A stretch of DNA of 64,000 nt from Clostridia bacterium (GCA_016292635.1 JAEDIC010000001.1:1-64000); one strand, 5' to 3'. Shown: positions 1 through 8,280, counted from the stretch's first letter. Translations and numbers: made by a program. Notes: generated by a model not told the origin, from the sequence alone.

Positions 1-60
1 AATCCCTCCGTCACGGCTTCGCCGTGCCACCTCCCTTTACACAAGGGAGGCTTTGATGCG
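1..60. repeat. Intergenic hairpin repeat, edge copy
   Basis: Contains CTCCCTTTACACAAGGGAG (positions about 31-49), an inverted repeat whose core recurs at 35051-35070 and 47032-47052, plus the small hairpin CACGGCTTCGCCGTG at about 13-27. It is probably one end of the dispersed intergenic element described at 34949-35078. The window edge cuts it, so its full extent is unknown. Confidence 0.6.
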
Positions 61-139
61 GTGCGAAATCGCACATTATGCACTGCACTGAACGGTGCAT
101 AGAAGTGCTCACACTTATGTCTGTTCGACAAACTGGAAG

Positions 140-529
140 TTATCGAAGTTTTTCTTCAATCTCTTTGTCAGGCCAATATCCCCAAGATTCCACAATTTTT
201 CCGTCAACAACCTTAAAATTTTCCAACGCCTCAAAAGAAATCTTTTTACCTGTTGCAGCGATACCCATGCAAGTACCGGAATGTACTCCCTGATACAACA
301 CTCTCGTTGCAACCATTTCGTTGTCAGCAAAAATATCCAACATTTGGATAGACAAATCTGAGAATTGATTTGCAACAATTTTTAGTATCTCTACTGCTTG
401 TGCATTACCTTTTGCTCCAGCAGGACTATGGTCAATGTAATCATCTGCCAAATAATTCATTACTAATTCATAGTTTTTACTTTCATATCCCTCTTTAAAG
501 AAGCGGTATACAATCTCAGTATTTGTCAT
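140..529 (-). CDS. SnoaL-like (NTF2-fold) polyketide cyclase/ester cyclase family protein
   Basis: A 129-residue protein of the SnoaL-like ester cyclase type, a small alpha+beta cone fold used by cyclases, hydrolases and many proteins of unknown role. Family-like segments are NYLADDYIDHSPAG near residues 28-41, GVHSGTCMGIAATGKKI near 84-100 and the C-terminal KVVDGKIVESWGYWPD. The start at 529 is chosen over an upstream in-frame ATG at 622 because a perfect AGGAGG lies about 8 bases before it and the extra 31 residues resemble no conserved sequence. The gene stands alone, has its own promoter, and is visibly more AT-rich than the next 20 kb, which suggests recent acquisition. Substrate cannot be inferred. 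Confidence 0.8.
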   Translation of the reverse strand: MTNTEIVYRFFKEGYESKNYELVMNYLADDYIDHSPAGAKGNAQAVEILKIVANQFSDLSIQMLDIFADNEMVATRVLYQGVHSGTCMGIAATGKKISFEALENFKVVDGKIVESWGYWPDKEIEEKLR

Positions 530-593
530 AAAAAAACCTCCTGAAATTTTGATTTGTAGATCTGTTTGGTTCCATATCATCACATAATAGCAT

Positions 594-622
594 AATATAC
601 CAGAACAGCCACAGTAGATCAA
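594..622 (-). promoter_or_regulatory. Sigma-A promoter of the SnoaL-like gene
   Basis: On the minus strand TTGATC (617-622) and TATATT (594-599) are separated by 17 bases and lie upstream of the gene starting at 529. The -35 box falls in the loop of the inverted repeat at 604-637. Confidence 0.6.
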
Positions 623-637
623 ACTACTGTGACTGTT
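604..637. promoter_or_regulatory. Inverted repeat overlapping the promoter (candidate operator)
   Basis: AACAG-C-CACAGTAG, a 6-base centre, then CTACTGTG-A-CTGTT: 13 paired positions with one symmetric mismatch. It overlaps the -35 box of the SnoaL-like gene, so it is a plausible repressor or activator site. It could also be a transcribed hairpin for plus-strand transcripts. Confidence 0.5.
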
Positions 638-817
638 TACTGTTTTATGAACAATGCCCTTTTGCGGGAGGCTTTTTTTATGCCCTTGATGCGGTCAGGA
701 ACGAAGGGTGGTTCTGATATTTGTGCTGTGGGAATAGGCAGGGGCGGCTTATTTCAGTCACATAAATCATCGGCACGCCTATAGGGCAGCTCTCCTTTTC
801 CCATCAGCTCTCCATAA
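638..817. other. Intergenic region without a recognisable gene
   Basis: I see no gene here. A small GCCC...GGGAGGC hairpin followed by seven T residues (about 656-678) could be a weak plus-strand terminator. Confidence 0.4.
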
Positions 818-854
818 CAAAAAAGCCGGCATGACTTCGCGTCATGTCGGCTTT
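818..854 (-). terminator. Intrinsic terminator of the nfeD-floA operon
   Basis: A 14-base near-perfect stem (AAAGCCGGCATGAC / GTCATGTCGGCTTT, loop TTCGC) at 822-854. Read on the minus strand it ends in a T-run, downstream of the gene ending at 961. Confidence 0.8.
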
Positions 855-960
855 GCTGCCTTTACGGTTGGTATTTATTCTTTTTCCTTTTCCATATACC
901 CAACAATGGCGAGATGCAACCCCACGGCCCTGCCGCAAAAGGATAGCCGCCAGTCTCCCG

Positions 961-1626
961 TCAGCGCTGCCTTAGCGACCGGGGCTTGCCCAGTATCTCG
1001 CTCCAGATCACAGCCCGGCGAAGATCCGGCCCGGCGTCGCCGCCGGCTGCGGATATCAACCCATAGCCGTCCTTTTTATCCGGAGGACAGGGAGCGACGC
1101 CCATTATGCTGCTTTCGGTATGCACATGGGCAGTTTCGGTAAACGGCTTCACCACATGATCGTCTGAATGAGGAGTAATCTCCTCAAAGCGATAGTCGCC
1201 GTCTATATAACCCTCTCCCTCCGTGGAATCAAATACCATGCTGCCCCCCACGCGGGGCTTCATCGACGCGGCGGTGGATACGCCGGTACGCTCCCTGGGT
1301 TCCTGCGCATTTACGGGCTGCGTTGGGTTATCCCCGGCGGGCTCGTAATACTTTTGTGAGGACGCCGGGGCGCTTGCTGTTACAGTCTTCCCGTCTTCAT
1401 CCTGCGTCAGAGGCTTTTCCCAGCTTTGCATCTGACTTTCCCATTTGCGCTTAAGATCGGATTTTAGCTGCCGCTGTCTTTCAATATCGGCCTCCCGGCC
1501 GAAGTGGCTGCTTCTGCCATCCGCCCGCTGTGGCTGGCCCTTTTTGCCGCCAGTCTGCCCCTTGGCGTTCTTGGCGATAAACTTTAGGGCATAGGCCAGT
1601 ATCACAAGGAATATGAGACCATCCAT
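961..1626 (-). CDS. Hypothetical membrane-anchored protein, last gene of the nfeD-floA operon
   Basis: A 221-residue protein I do not recognise. Residues 2-16 form one N-terminal hydrophobic segment, followed by a basic, then Gln/Lys/Glu-rich stretch (about 25-70) and a long low-complexity region rich in Pro, Ser, Gly and Asp. It is therefore probably a single-pass protein with a disordered cytoplasmic tail. The start is firm: AAAGGAGGTAATGCC precedes the ATG. It lies 37 bases downstream of floA and is followed by a strong terminator, so it belongs to the flotillin operon and may be an accessory factor of the same membrane domain. Function is unknown. Confidence 0.7.
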   Translation of the reverse strand: MDGLIFLVILAYALKFIAKNAKGQTGGKKGQPQRADGRSSHFGREADIERQRQLKSDLKRKWESQMQSWEKPLTQDEDGKTVTASAPASSQKYYEPAGDNPTQPVNAQEPRERTGVSTAASMKPRVGGSMVFDSTEGEGYIDGDYRFEEITPHSDDHVVKPFTETAHVHTESSIMGVAPCPPDKKDGYGLISAAGGDAGPDLRRAVIWSEILGKPRSLRQR

Positions 1627-1663
1627 GGCATTACCTCCTTTCCCGGGAAATATTTATGGGACA

Positions 1664-2632
1664 TCAGGAGTTTTTGCCTTCGCCCGCAATGGATTCCCTC
1701 ATACGGGTATCGGACTGGATATTCTGCATATTGTAGTAATCCATAACGCCGAGGCGTCCGCTGCGAAATGCCTCTGCAAGGGCCTTGGGCACCTCTGCCT
1801 CCGCCTCGATAACGCGGGCGCGCATGCCCTGTACTTCCGCCTTGTTTTCCTGCTCCTGAGCAACTGCCATTGCGCGGCGCTCTTCGGCCTTTGCCTGGGC
1901 GATGCGCTTATCAGCCTCAGCCTGGTCTATCTGCAGCTGGGCGCCAACGTTGCGGCCAACGTCCACGTCCGCAATGTCAATTGAGAGTATCTCAAAGGCA
2001 GTACCCGCATCCAGACCCTTGTTCAATACGGTCTGAGAAATAAGGTCGGGGTTCTCCAGAACGTCCTTATGGCTGGTGGAAGAACCTACGGTGGTTACTA
2101 TGCCCTCGCCGATACGGGCGATGATGGTTTCCTCTCCTGCGCCGCCCACCAGTCTGTCGATATTGGCACGGACGGTGACCCTTGCCTTCGCCCTAAGCTC
2201 AATGCCGTCCTTTGCTATGGCGGCGATAACGGGGGTCTCGATAACTTTGGGATTAACGCTCATCTGAACGGCGTTGAGCACATCACGGCCCGCAAGGTCT
2301 ATTGCGCATGCGCGCTCAAAGTCCAGAGGTATGCCGGCACGCTGCGCCGCAATAAGGGCGTTTACAACTCTGTCCACGTTGCCGCCCGCCAGATAATGGG
2401 CCTCAAGCTTGTTCAGCGATATTTCCATGCCAGCCTTGGTGGCCTTGATGGCGGGGTTGATTATGCGGCTGGGTACCACCTTGCGGATGCGCATGGCAAC
2501 CAGCTGGAACAAACCCACACGAAGGCCGGAGGCCGTTGCGGATATCCAGAGGCCGATCGGCACAAAGCTGAAGAACAGCGCAAGGAATATTATGATTACC
2601 ACAACCAAAAAGATAACTGCAACAAATTCCAT
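1664..2632 (-). CDS. floA: Flotillin-like protein FloA
   Basis: A 322-residue SPFH-family scaffold that in Bacillus organises functional membrane microdomains. Residues 2-27 are strongly hydrophobic (a membrane hairpin), followed by the SPFH/PHB region to about residue 200. An Ala/Glu-rich coiled coil (about 230-290, with KRIAQAKAEERRAMAVAQEQ) mediates oligomerisation, and the tail ends in MDYYNMQNIQSDTRMRESI. Length matches Bacillus FloA. It follows nfeD and a small zinc-ribbon gene in one operon; the NfeD-flotillin pairing is a well-established neighbourhood. It is expected on the inner face of the cytoplasmic membrane. Confidence 0.95.
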   Translation of the reverse strand: MEFVAVIFLVVVIIIFLALFFSFVPIGLWISATASGLRVGLFQLVAMRIRKVVPSRIINPAIKATKAGMEISLNKLEAHYLAGGNVDRVVNALIAAQRAGIPLDFERACAIDLAGRDVLNAVQMSVNPKVIETPVIAAIAKDGIELRAKARVTVRANIDRLVGGAGEETIIARIGEGIVTTVGSSTSHKDVLENPDLISQTVLNKGLDAGTAFEILSIDIADVDVGRNVGAQLQIDQAEADKRIAQAKAEERRAMAVAQEQENKAEVQGMRARVIEAEAEVPKALAEAFRSGRLGVMDYYNMQNIQSDTRMRESIAGEGKNS

Positions 2633-2674
2633 ATTTTTCCCCTTTCGTCATTCAATTTTGATTACTATTTATTA

Positions 2675-2917
2675 TCATGCTGTAAACAGCTTTATAAGAT
2701 ATCCCATAAGATAGATGACGCCTATCAGCGCCGGAACGCCTATTATTAGCTGAAGCCAGCTTATTTTGCGAAGCCGCTCCGCCTCCGCCTTATTCATGTC
2801 CTTATCATAGGCAAGGTCGCTTCCGTCCTGCTCAAGGGCCTTTGCGGCGCACTTTGGGCAGGCTGTGCTGTCATCGTCATATAGGGTGCCACAGGTTTTG
2901 CAGAATTTCAGGCTCAT
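2675..2917 (-). CDS. Small zinc-ribbon single-pass membrane protein
   Basis: An 80-residue protein with an N-terminal zinc ribbon (Cys6-x2-Cys9 and Cys20-x2-Cys23), a short charged linker and one C-terminal transmembrane segment (about 55-77). Its start overlaps the end of nfeD by 4 bases (ATGA), so the two are translationally coupled, and floA follows 42 bases later. Zinc-ribbon plus one membrane helix is a common architecture of uncharacterised Firmicute proteins. The location suggests it works with the NfeD/FloA pair, but no activity can be assigned. Confidence 0.8.
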   Translation of the reverse strand: MSLKFCKTCGTLYDDDSTACPKCAAKALEQDGSDLAYDKDMNKAEAERLRKISWLQLIIGVPALIGVIYLMGYLIKLFTA

Positions 2918-3417
2918 ACCTGTTCCACCATTATGCGAAGGCCCTCAACGGCGGTTATGCGTATGGCGCTGCCCTTGGCGATAAATTCGCCGCAGCTCAC
3001 CACATCCAGCCTTCTGCCGCCGAAATCACCGTTGCCTGCGGGGCGAAGAGCGGTAAGGGCTACCCCTTCCCTCCCCACAAGGGCCTGCATCTCGGCATCC
3101 GAAAGGGAGGTTGAGCTGCCGTCTATCTTTTCCTTTAATACCACGGGAGAGCGGGAAAGCGCCCCCTTTGAGAAGGAATGGATGGCTATGCCGCCGGCGA
3201 TGAGCAGGGGCGCCAGTATCAGCACAAAAGTGACCAGCGCAGTTTCAACGCTGTCCGCCCTGAGTATTATGGCAGCCACCAGCGCCACGCTTCCGAATAT
3301 GGCAGGGGCGCCCATGCCGGGAGTGAATATCTCTATTGCCATAAGCACCATACCCACCACCAGACATATCACTGCGGGGGTATTCCAGCCCATAATATAT
3401 TGGGTTACGGAATCCAT
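2914..3417 (-). CDS. NfeD family membrane protein
   Basis: A 167-residue NfeD-like protein. It has three hydrophobic segments (about 15-35, 37-55 and 60-83), including the family-typical IEIFTPGMGAPAI, and a C-terminal OB-fold NfeD domain (about 105-165) with LVGREGVALTALRPAG and RRLDVVSCGEFI. It lacks the N-terminal ClpP-like protease domain of long NfeD proteins, so it is the short NfeD1b type usually encoded beside flotillins. The start has AGGTGATTTT directly upstream. It is the first gene of an operon with the zinc-ribbon protein, floA and a hypothetical. Confidence 0.88.
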   Translation of the reverse strand: MDSVTQYIMGWNTPAVICLVVGMVLMAIEIFTPGMGAPAIFGSVALVAAIILRADSVETALVTFVLILAPLLIAGGIAIHSFSKGALSRSPVVLKEKIDGSSTSLSDAEMQALVGREGVALTALRPAGNGDFGGRRLDVVSCGEFIAKGSAIRITAVEGLRIMVEQV

Positions 3418-3507
3418 AAAATCACCTCGAATAATATTTTACGGGAATTGTTCTGATATTATAATGCTATGATACCATAAACCCCTTTGGAAAATATGTA
3501 CAAACGG

Positions 3508-4326
3508 TTAAAACAGCGGAAAAAGACGCGAATTGAACCATGCGATAAATCTCTGTATCAGCGGGCTGTTCCCTCCGGGCAGCACATTGCGCCGCATAAG
3601 CATCACCACAAGGCAGAAAGCCACAACCGACAGCAGTATTATCAGCACCCATGCGCCGATTATAGGCAAAGCCGGCTGTCTGGGCTTGCTTTCAAACAGG
3701 CTCTCGAATTCATCATCGTCGTCGTCATCGTCGTCATCGTCATCGTAATCATCGCAATCGTCGTAATCGTCGTCGTCATCGTCACACTCATCTTCCTCAT
3801 AGCTGGCGATGTGCTCCCAGCCCTTGCGCGCCCTGGCAAAGCCGTCTTCCTTTTCCCACGCGCCGGCCTCCATATCAAAGCACTGCGCAAATTCCTCTGC
3901 GGCGGATTTGGGCGCTTTCTCCGCGCTTACCACCTTTGCCCCCAGAGCCTCTGCCCCGCGCATTGCCCGATGGGCCTCAATGGCATTGTTTTCCGCATCG
4001 CTCCTTGCCTTGGAGCGCACTTCCTCATCGGTTATTTCAGAAAGGGCTGTGTCAAAATCCGGCATATCCGCAATTACGCCATGCCGAAACACATCCTTTT
4101 TGCTGTCGTAATAAGCCTGCTCTTTGCAGCAGTCCTCCGTAAGCCGCTTTACCGTCTCCGGCGTTACAGAAAGCCCCGTCTCATAGGTGCGCTTCAGCAG
4201 CGTCATCACCCTGCGGGTTATGTCCTTTGCGGCGGCCTGATCCCCCGCCCGCTCCAGCGCGGCCTTATATACCTCTCCTATGTTGCTTTCAAGTATTTCT
4301 CTGAGTTCGCCTTTATCCGCTGCCAT
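3508..4326 (-). CDS. Hypothetical membrane protein with an Asp-rich acidic tract
   Basis: A 272-residue protein of unknown function. The N-terminal ~170 residues are mostly helical and charged. They are followed by an acidic tract (about 184-212) made almost only of Asp with interspersed Tyr and Cys, then a hydrophobic segment (about 229-252) and a short basic C-terminus. This is a tail-anchored or single-pass topology. The start at 4326 has GGAGG six bases upstream; an in-frame ATG ten codons earlier lacks a ribosome-binding site. The Asp tract is encoded by a GAT/GAC microsatellite (about 3710-3790) that may vary in length between strains. It is divergent from spoIID across only 107 bases. 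Confidence 0.7.
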   Translation of the reverse strand: MAADKGELREILESNIGEVYKAALERAGDQAAAKDITRRVMTLLKRTYETGLSVTPETVKRLTEDCCKEQAYYDSKKDVFRHGVIADMPDFDTALSEITDEEVRSKARSDAENNAIEAHRAMRGAEALGAKVVSAEKAPKSAAEEFAQCFDMEAGAWEKEDGFARARKGWEHIASYEEDECDDDDDDYDDCDDYDDDDDDDDDDDEFESLFESKPRQPALPIIGAWVLIILLSVVAFCLVVMLMRRNVLPGGNSPLIQRFIAWFNSRLFPLF

Positions 4327-4433
4327 ATTTTCCTCCGATGCGACAAAATACCACATTTTTCATATATTATTATAATCCACCCCATGCCCCGCCGCAATGT
4401 ATTTTGTTCCGCGCCTGCGCATAGAGATATGTC

Positions 4434-5402
4434 ATGAAGCGCCGATTCTCTCCAAACCCCTATATCCTTCTGCTGTTTCTGGTTTTTTTCCTTTGTCTGC
4501 TCATTGCCGGCATAAGGGGCTGCGCCATATCCCGCAAGCAGCGCGCACAAAACATCACCTCTCCCGACATCGCCGTTTTTAGCGACGGGGAGGTGGTCGT
4601 CATGCCTCTGAACAAGTATCTCATAGGGGTGGTTGGGGGAGAGATGCCCGCTTCCTTCCCATTGGAAGCCCTAAAGGCCCAGGCGGTGGCAGCCCGCACA
4701 TACGCGCTGCGCCGCATGGCTGCATACGGCGGCGAAGGCTGCGGCAAGGGGGGCGCCGATATCTGCACAGACAGCGCCTGCTGCCAGGCATACACCCCGC
4801 CGGAGGAGCTTGAGGACTCTTTTGGGAAAAACTCCCGCAGGTATATGGATAAGCTTACCGAGGCGGTGTACTCCACCGACGGTGAGGTGATACTTTACGA
4901 CGGTTCTCCCATTGAGGCCCTGTATCATTCCTCCGCAGGAGGCCGCACGGAGGATGCGCAAAACGTATTTTCCTCCGCACTGCCCTATCTCGTTGGGGTG
5001 GAAAGCCCCGGTGAGGAAGGCAGCAAATACCACGGGGAGCAGGAATACACTCCAAAGGAATTTGCCGCCGCAATAAACAAAAAATGGCCCGATGCGAACC
5101 TGAACCGCAAAAAGCTCCAAAGTCAGGTAAAGATCCTTTCCCGCTATGACAGCGGGCAGGTGGAAAGCCTGAAGCTTGGAAATGTTACCGTATCCGGCAA
5201 GGAACTTCGCAAGCTGCTTGGGCTGAACAGCGCCAATTTTACCATTGACATATCCGACACCGTGCTCATCCGCACAACCGGCTACGGCCACGGCGTTGGC
5301 ATGAGCCAGTACGGCGCCCGGGCCATGGCCCTTGAGGGGGCGACATATCTGGAAATACTGACGCATTACTATACCGGGGTGGACGTGGAGAAGATGGAAT
5401 AA
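4434..5402 (+). CDS. spoIID: Stage II sporulation protein D (lytic transglycosylase)
   Basis: A 322-residue SpoIID, the membrane-anchored peptidoglycan lytic transglycosylase that drives engulfment during sporulation with SpoIIM and SpoIIP. Residues 8-30 form the membrane anchor. The SpoIID domain has VGGEMPASFPLEALKAQAVA (about 64-83), carrying the catalytic Glu, and near the C-terminus GYGHGVGMSQYGARAMA. A Cys-containing insert around 101-118 fits the metal-binding loop seen in SpoIID. spoIIM and spoIIP are not adjacent here. Bases before the start resemble a sigma-E promoter only loosely. The Shine-Dalgarno is weak. Confidence 0.93.
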   Translation: MKRRFSPNPYILLLFLVFFLCLLIAGIRGCAISRKQRAQNITSPDIAVFSDGEVVVMPLNKYLIGVVGGEMPASFPLEALKAQAVAARTYALRRMAAYGGEGCGKGGADICTDSACCQAYTPPEELEDSFGKNSRRYMDKLTEAVYSTDGEVILYDGSPIEALYHSSAGGRTEDAQNVFSSALPYLVGVESPGEEGSKYHGEQEYTPKEFAAAINKKWPDANLNRKKLQSQVKILSRYDSGQVESLKLGNVTVSGKELRKLLGLNSANFTIDISDTVLIRTTGYGHGVGMSQYGARAMALEGATYLEILTHYYTGVDVEKME

Positions 5403-5450
5403 TGAATTATACCTTCTCTTTCTCTTTTCCCTAAAAAAAGACCGCACCGC

Positions 5451-5490
5451 AAAAAAGCCGCATGGTCTGAACAGGACCGTGCGGCTTTTA
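5451..5490. terminator. Bidirectional terminator between spoIID and metG
   Basis: AAAAGCCGCATGGTC and GACCGTGCGGCTTTT pair around a short loop, with A-runs and T-runs on the two sides. It can end both the plus-strand spoIID and the minus-strand metG transcripts. Confidence 0.85.
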
Positions 5491-5514
5491 TGGTTAAGGT
5501 TTTTGTGCGGCTTA

Positions 5515-7500
5515 TCAGGATACCTGGCTGCCGCCGGGGATAACGTCCTCCATGGTGGTCAGCATGGACAGGGTCTCCTCGTCGCCGGTAATGGCGGAAA
5601 GTATCATGCCCTGGCTCTCTATGCCGGCTATCTTGCGGGGGGCAAGGTTTGCGGCGATTATGACGCTCCTGCCGACAAGGGCTTCGGGATCGTCATACCA
5701 CTTGCGGATGCCGGAGAGTATGGTGCGGGGCTGAGCCTCGCCTGCATCCAGGGTGAACTGAAGCAGCTTCTTGCTCTTTTCAACTATCTTGCAGTCCAGA
5801 ACCTTTGCGACCTTCAGCTTAACCTTGCAGAAGGTATCAAAGTCGATGTATTCCTCTTCACTGGCCTCAGGCTCTGCCCCGGTCTCGGCGGGAACGCGGT
5901 TATTTGTCTCCGGGGCGGCCATGGCGGCAAGGGTTTCCGCCTCAAGCTCCTCCAGCTCCTTCTTTACATCGATGCGGGGGAACATGGCCTCTCCCTTGCA
6001 TACCTTTGTGCCGGCCTTCAGCCTGCCGAACTCGCAGGCCTCATAGGTGGTCAGCTCGCCCTCAACGCCCAGCTGAGCAAACATCTTGGGGGAGGTGCTG
6101 GGAAGGTAGGGCTGGATGAGTATGGCAACCATGCGCAGCGCCTCTGCCAGGTTGTACATAACGGTGCCCAGGCGCTCCCTGTTGGCCTCGTCCTTGGCAA
6201 GTACCCAGGGGGCGGTAACGTCGATATACTTGTTGCTTGCGCCTATAAGTGCCCAGATGGCCTCCAGAGCCTCGGGTATCTTCAGCTCGTTCATGTACTG
6301 TTCAACCTTTTGCGGCAGCTCACGGGCCAGGGACAGTATCATATCATCCTGCTCGGCAACGGGGCGGCCGGGGGCGGGGATAACGCCGCCGAAGTACTTG
6401 TCTATCATGCTTACGGTACGGGACAGCAGATTGCCCAGATCGTTAGCAAGGTCGGAATTGATGCGGTATATCAGCGCCTCGTTGGAGAATACGCCGTCGC
6501 TGCCGAAAGGAACCTCACGCAGCAGGAAGTAGCGGATGGCGTCCACGCCGTAGCGGTTGCAGAGCTTAACCGGGTCAACCACGTTGCCCTTGGACTTGGA
6601 CATCTTGCCGCCCTCAAGTATGAGCCAGCCGTGACCGAACACCTGTTTCGGCAGGGGTTCGCCCAATGCCATCAGCATGATGGGCCATATTATGGTATGG
6701 AAGCGGACTATCTCCTTGCCAACCAGATGAACATCGGCGGGCCAATACTTCTTATACAGGCTGTCGTCATCAGAATAGAAGCCCAGCTTGGTTATATAGT
6801 TGCTGAGAGCGTCCAGCCAAACGTATACAACGTGCTTGTCGTCAAAGTCAACGGGGATACCCCACTTGAAGCTGGTGCGGGATACGCACAGGTCCTCAAG
6901 GCCGGGCAGCAGGAAGTTGTTCAGCATCTCGTTGGCGCGGGCAGGAGGCTGAATGAACTCGGGATGATCCTTTATGTGCTGGATAAGACGGGGGGCATAC
7001 TTGCTCATACGGAAGAAGTAGCTCTCCTCCTGCACCTTCTCAACGGGCCTGCCGCAATCGGGGCAGCAGCCGTCCTTAAGCTGGCGCTCAAGCCAGAAGC
7101 TCTCGCAGGGGGTGCAGTACAGGCCCTCATAGGAGGACTTATAGATATCGCCCTGCTCGTAGAGCTTTTTGAATATCTTCTGAACGCTTGCAACGTGATA
7201 GTCGTCGGTGGTGCGAACAAAGCCGTCGTTGGAGATGTCCATCAGCTTCCACAGGTCCTTAAAGGTGGCAACGATGTCATCCACATACTTCTGGGGGGTT
7301 ACGCCCTTATCCCTGGCCTTGCGCTCTATCTTCTGACCATGCTCATCAGAGCCGGTGAGGAAGTAAACGTCATAGCCGGTCATGCGCTTATACCGGGCGA
7401 TGGCGTCCGCCGCAACGGTGGTATAGCTGTGGCCTATGTGCAGCTTGTCGCTGGGGTAATAAATAGGCGTGGTGATGTAGAATGTCTTCTTCTCGCTCAT
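5515..7500 (-). CDS. metG: Methionyl-tRNA synthetase
   Basis: A 661-residue class I enzyme that charges tRNA-Met. The HIGH motif is at residues 21-24 (LHIGHS). A zinc-binding knuckle with Cys pairs (CTPCE ... CCPDCG) lies near 127-146 and KMSKSKGN near 300. The anticodon-binding helical domain follows. After a linker, a C-terminal EMAP/Trbp111-type tRNA-binding domain occupies about 555-661 (DFDTFCKVKLKVAKVLDC, ILSGIRKWY). The start has GAAGGAG seven bases upstream. Expression is governed by a methionine-specific T-box leader (7855-8130). Confidence 0.98.
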   Translation of the reverse strand: MSEKKTFYITTPIYYPSDKLHIGHSYTTVAADAIARYKRMTGYDVYFLTGSDEHGQKIERKARDKGVTPQKYVDDIVATFKDLWKLMDISNDGFVRTTDDYHVASVQKIFKKLYEQGDIYKSSYEGLYCTPCESFWLERQLKDGCCPDCGRPVEKVQEESYFFRMSKYAPRLIQHIKDHPEFIQPPARANEMLNNFLLPGLEDLCVSRTSFKWGIPVDFDDKHVVYVWLDALSNYITKLGFYSDDDSLYKKYWPADVHLVGKEIVRFHTIIWPIMLMALGEPLPKQVFGHGWLILEGGKMSKSKGNVVDPVKLCNRYGVDAIRYFLLREVPFGSDGVFSNEALIYRINSDLANDLGNLLSRTVSMIDKYFGGVIPAPGRPVAEQDDMILSLARELPQKVEQYMNELKIPEALEAIWALIGASNKYIDVTAPWVLAKDEANRERLGTVMYNLAEALRMVAILIQPYLPSTSPKMFAQLGVEGELTTYEACEFGRLKAGTKVCKGEAMFPRIDVKKELEELEAETLAAMAAPETNNRVPAETGAEPEASEEEYIDFDTFCKVKLKVAKVLDCKIVEKSKKLLQFTLDAGEAQPRTILSGIRKWYDDPEALVGRSVIIAANLAPRKIAGIESQGMILSAITGDEETLSMLTTMEDVIPGGSQVS

Positions 7501-7854
7501 TTGTTTCTCCTTCGGTTTATGCCTTTAGTATTCACAGGTTTTATTTTTTCTCAATTTGTCCATACCCGCTCATGCTCCCTTTCAGGCAGCTTTTCCATCC
7601 GGGGGAAAGCTGAGGAATTTAAAGGAAAGGGGAGAGTGTCCGGCCTTTGTAATTGCGCGCCGGCTCAAACGACCCGCCCAGGCCGGTTTTTCAGGTTAAA
7701 AAGCTTTATGAGGCCCGTTTCGTTTTTACCGTAGGGGGAAAACACATCTATCCCTGCGGCACAAAGCATATTTATACCGCTCCCTCCCTTTGCCGCGGGC
7801 GAAGCTGCGTTAAAAGGGCGGCGTGTGGGTTCAGATGAATATCTGCGGAAATAA
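7501..7854. other. Leader segment between T-box terminator and metG, with intergenic repeat
   Basis: About 350 bases separate the T-box terminator from the metG start. I see no convincing gene. The segment 7780-7830 is a copy of the intergenic repeat also seen at 22981-23040 and 27106-27150. The rest has several short inverted repeats, such as GGCCGG blocks at about 7641-7690. It would be transcribed as part of the metG mRNA. Confidence 0.5.
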
Positions 7855-8130
7855 AAAATCCCTCTGCCCATAATCAGGCATAGGGACGACATTTATACGC
7901 CGCGGTACCACCCTACTTCCCGCAAAGGCAAATTTCCCTTTTGCGGCTCATAAGTTCCCCTGTATCGGGAGGACCCGCCCAGGCCTCAGGGCAAAGCTCC
8001 GTTCGGCCCGGGGCGCTCGGGAGCCATGTTCGGCATGGGCCTTTCCCGCGGGGCTTGCACCCTCCCCCGCTCGCTGTGGGCTGCATCCATGCTTACTCTT
8101 TCCGTCTCTGCGCCGTTTGACTATTCCCTG
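7855..8130 (-). promoter_or_regulatory. T-box riboswitch (tRNA-Met), metG leader
   Basis: On the minus strand the T-box core GGGTGGTACCGCGG (7901-7914) is followed by a terminator hairpin with six T residues (7855-7886). Upstream, the stem I AG-bulge region GAGCGGGGGAGGGTGC precedes a specifier loop that reads GAAC-ATG-GCTCCCGAG. The specifier ATG (complement of 8025-8027) codes for methionine, matching the downstream gene. Uncharged tRNA-Met would pair with the specifier and the T-box to prevent termination. Confidence 0.93.
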
Positions 8131-8132
8131 CT

Positions 8133-8161
8133 ATTTTATAGATTTTACGCCGCTTTGTCAA
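8133..8161 (-). promoter_or_regulatory. Sigma-A promoter of the T-box/metG transcript
   Basis: On the minus strand TTGACA (8156-8161), 17 bases, TAAAAT (8133-8138). This is a near-consensus promoter directly upstream of stem I of the T-box. Confidence 0.88.
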
Positions 8162-8211
8162 TGGGCGGAGCAAAGTATACTTCCATATTGAGCCTTTTTG
8201 TTTTTCCGCCC

Positions 8212-8245
8212 AATAAAACAGCCCCGATGCCTTAAACATCGGAGC
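8212..8245 (-). terminator. Intrinsic terminator of the sortase gene
   Basis: Read on the minus strand, GCTCCGATG, loop, CATCGGGGC is followed by TGTTTTAT. It lies 36 bases after the sortase stop and insulates it from the metG promoter. Confidence 0.8.
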
Positions 8246-8280
8246 TATACGAAAGTCCATATCGGGCTTTAGCAGTCGTC

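Noticed and set aside
3710..3790. Possible CRISPR-like or minisatellite repeat
   Set aside because: It is a trinucleotide GAT/GAC run inside a coding frame without spacers.
5479..7734. A 751-codon open frame on the plus strand
   Set aside because: It is antisense to the whole of metG, which is certain. The GC-rich, ATA/CTT-using codons of the host leave the complementary frame open. It matches no family and lacks a ribosome-binding site.
7665..7892. A 75-codon minus-strand frame in the metG leader
   Set aside because: It runs through the T-box core and terminator and has no Shine-Dalgarno.
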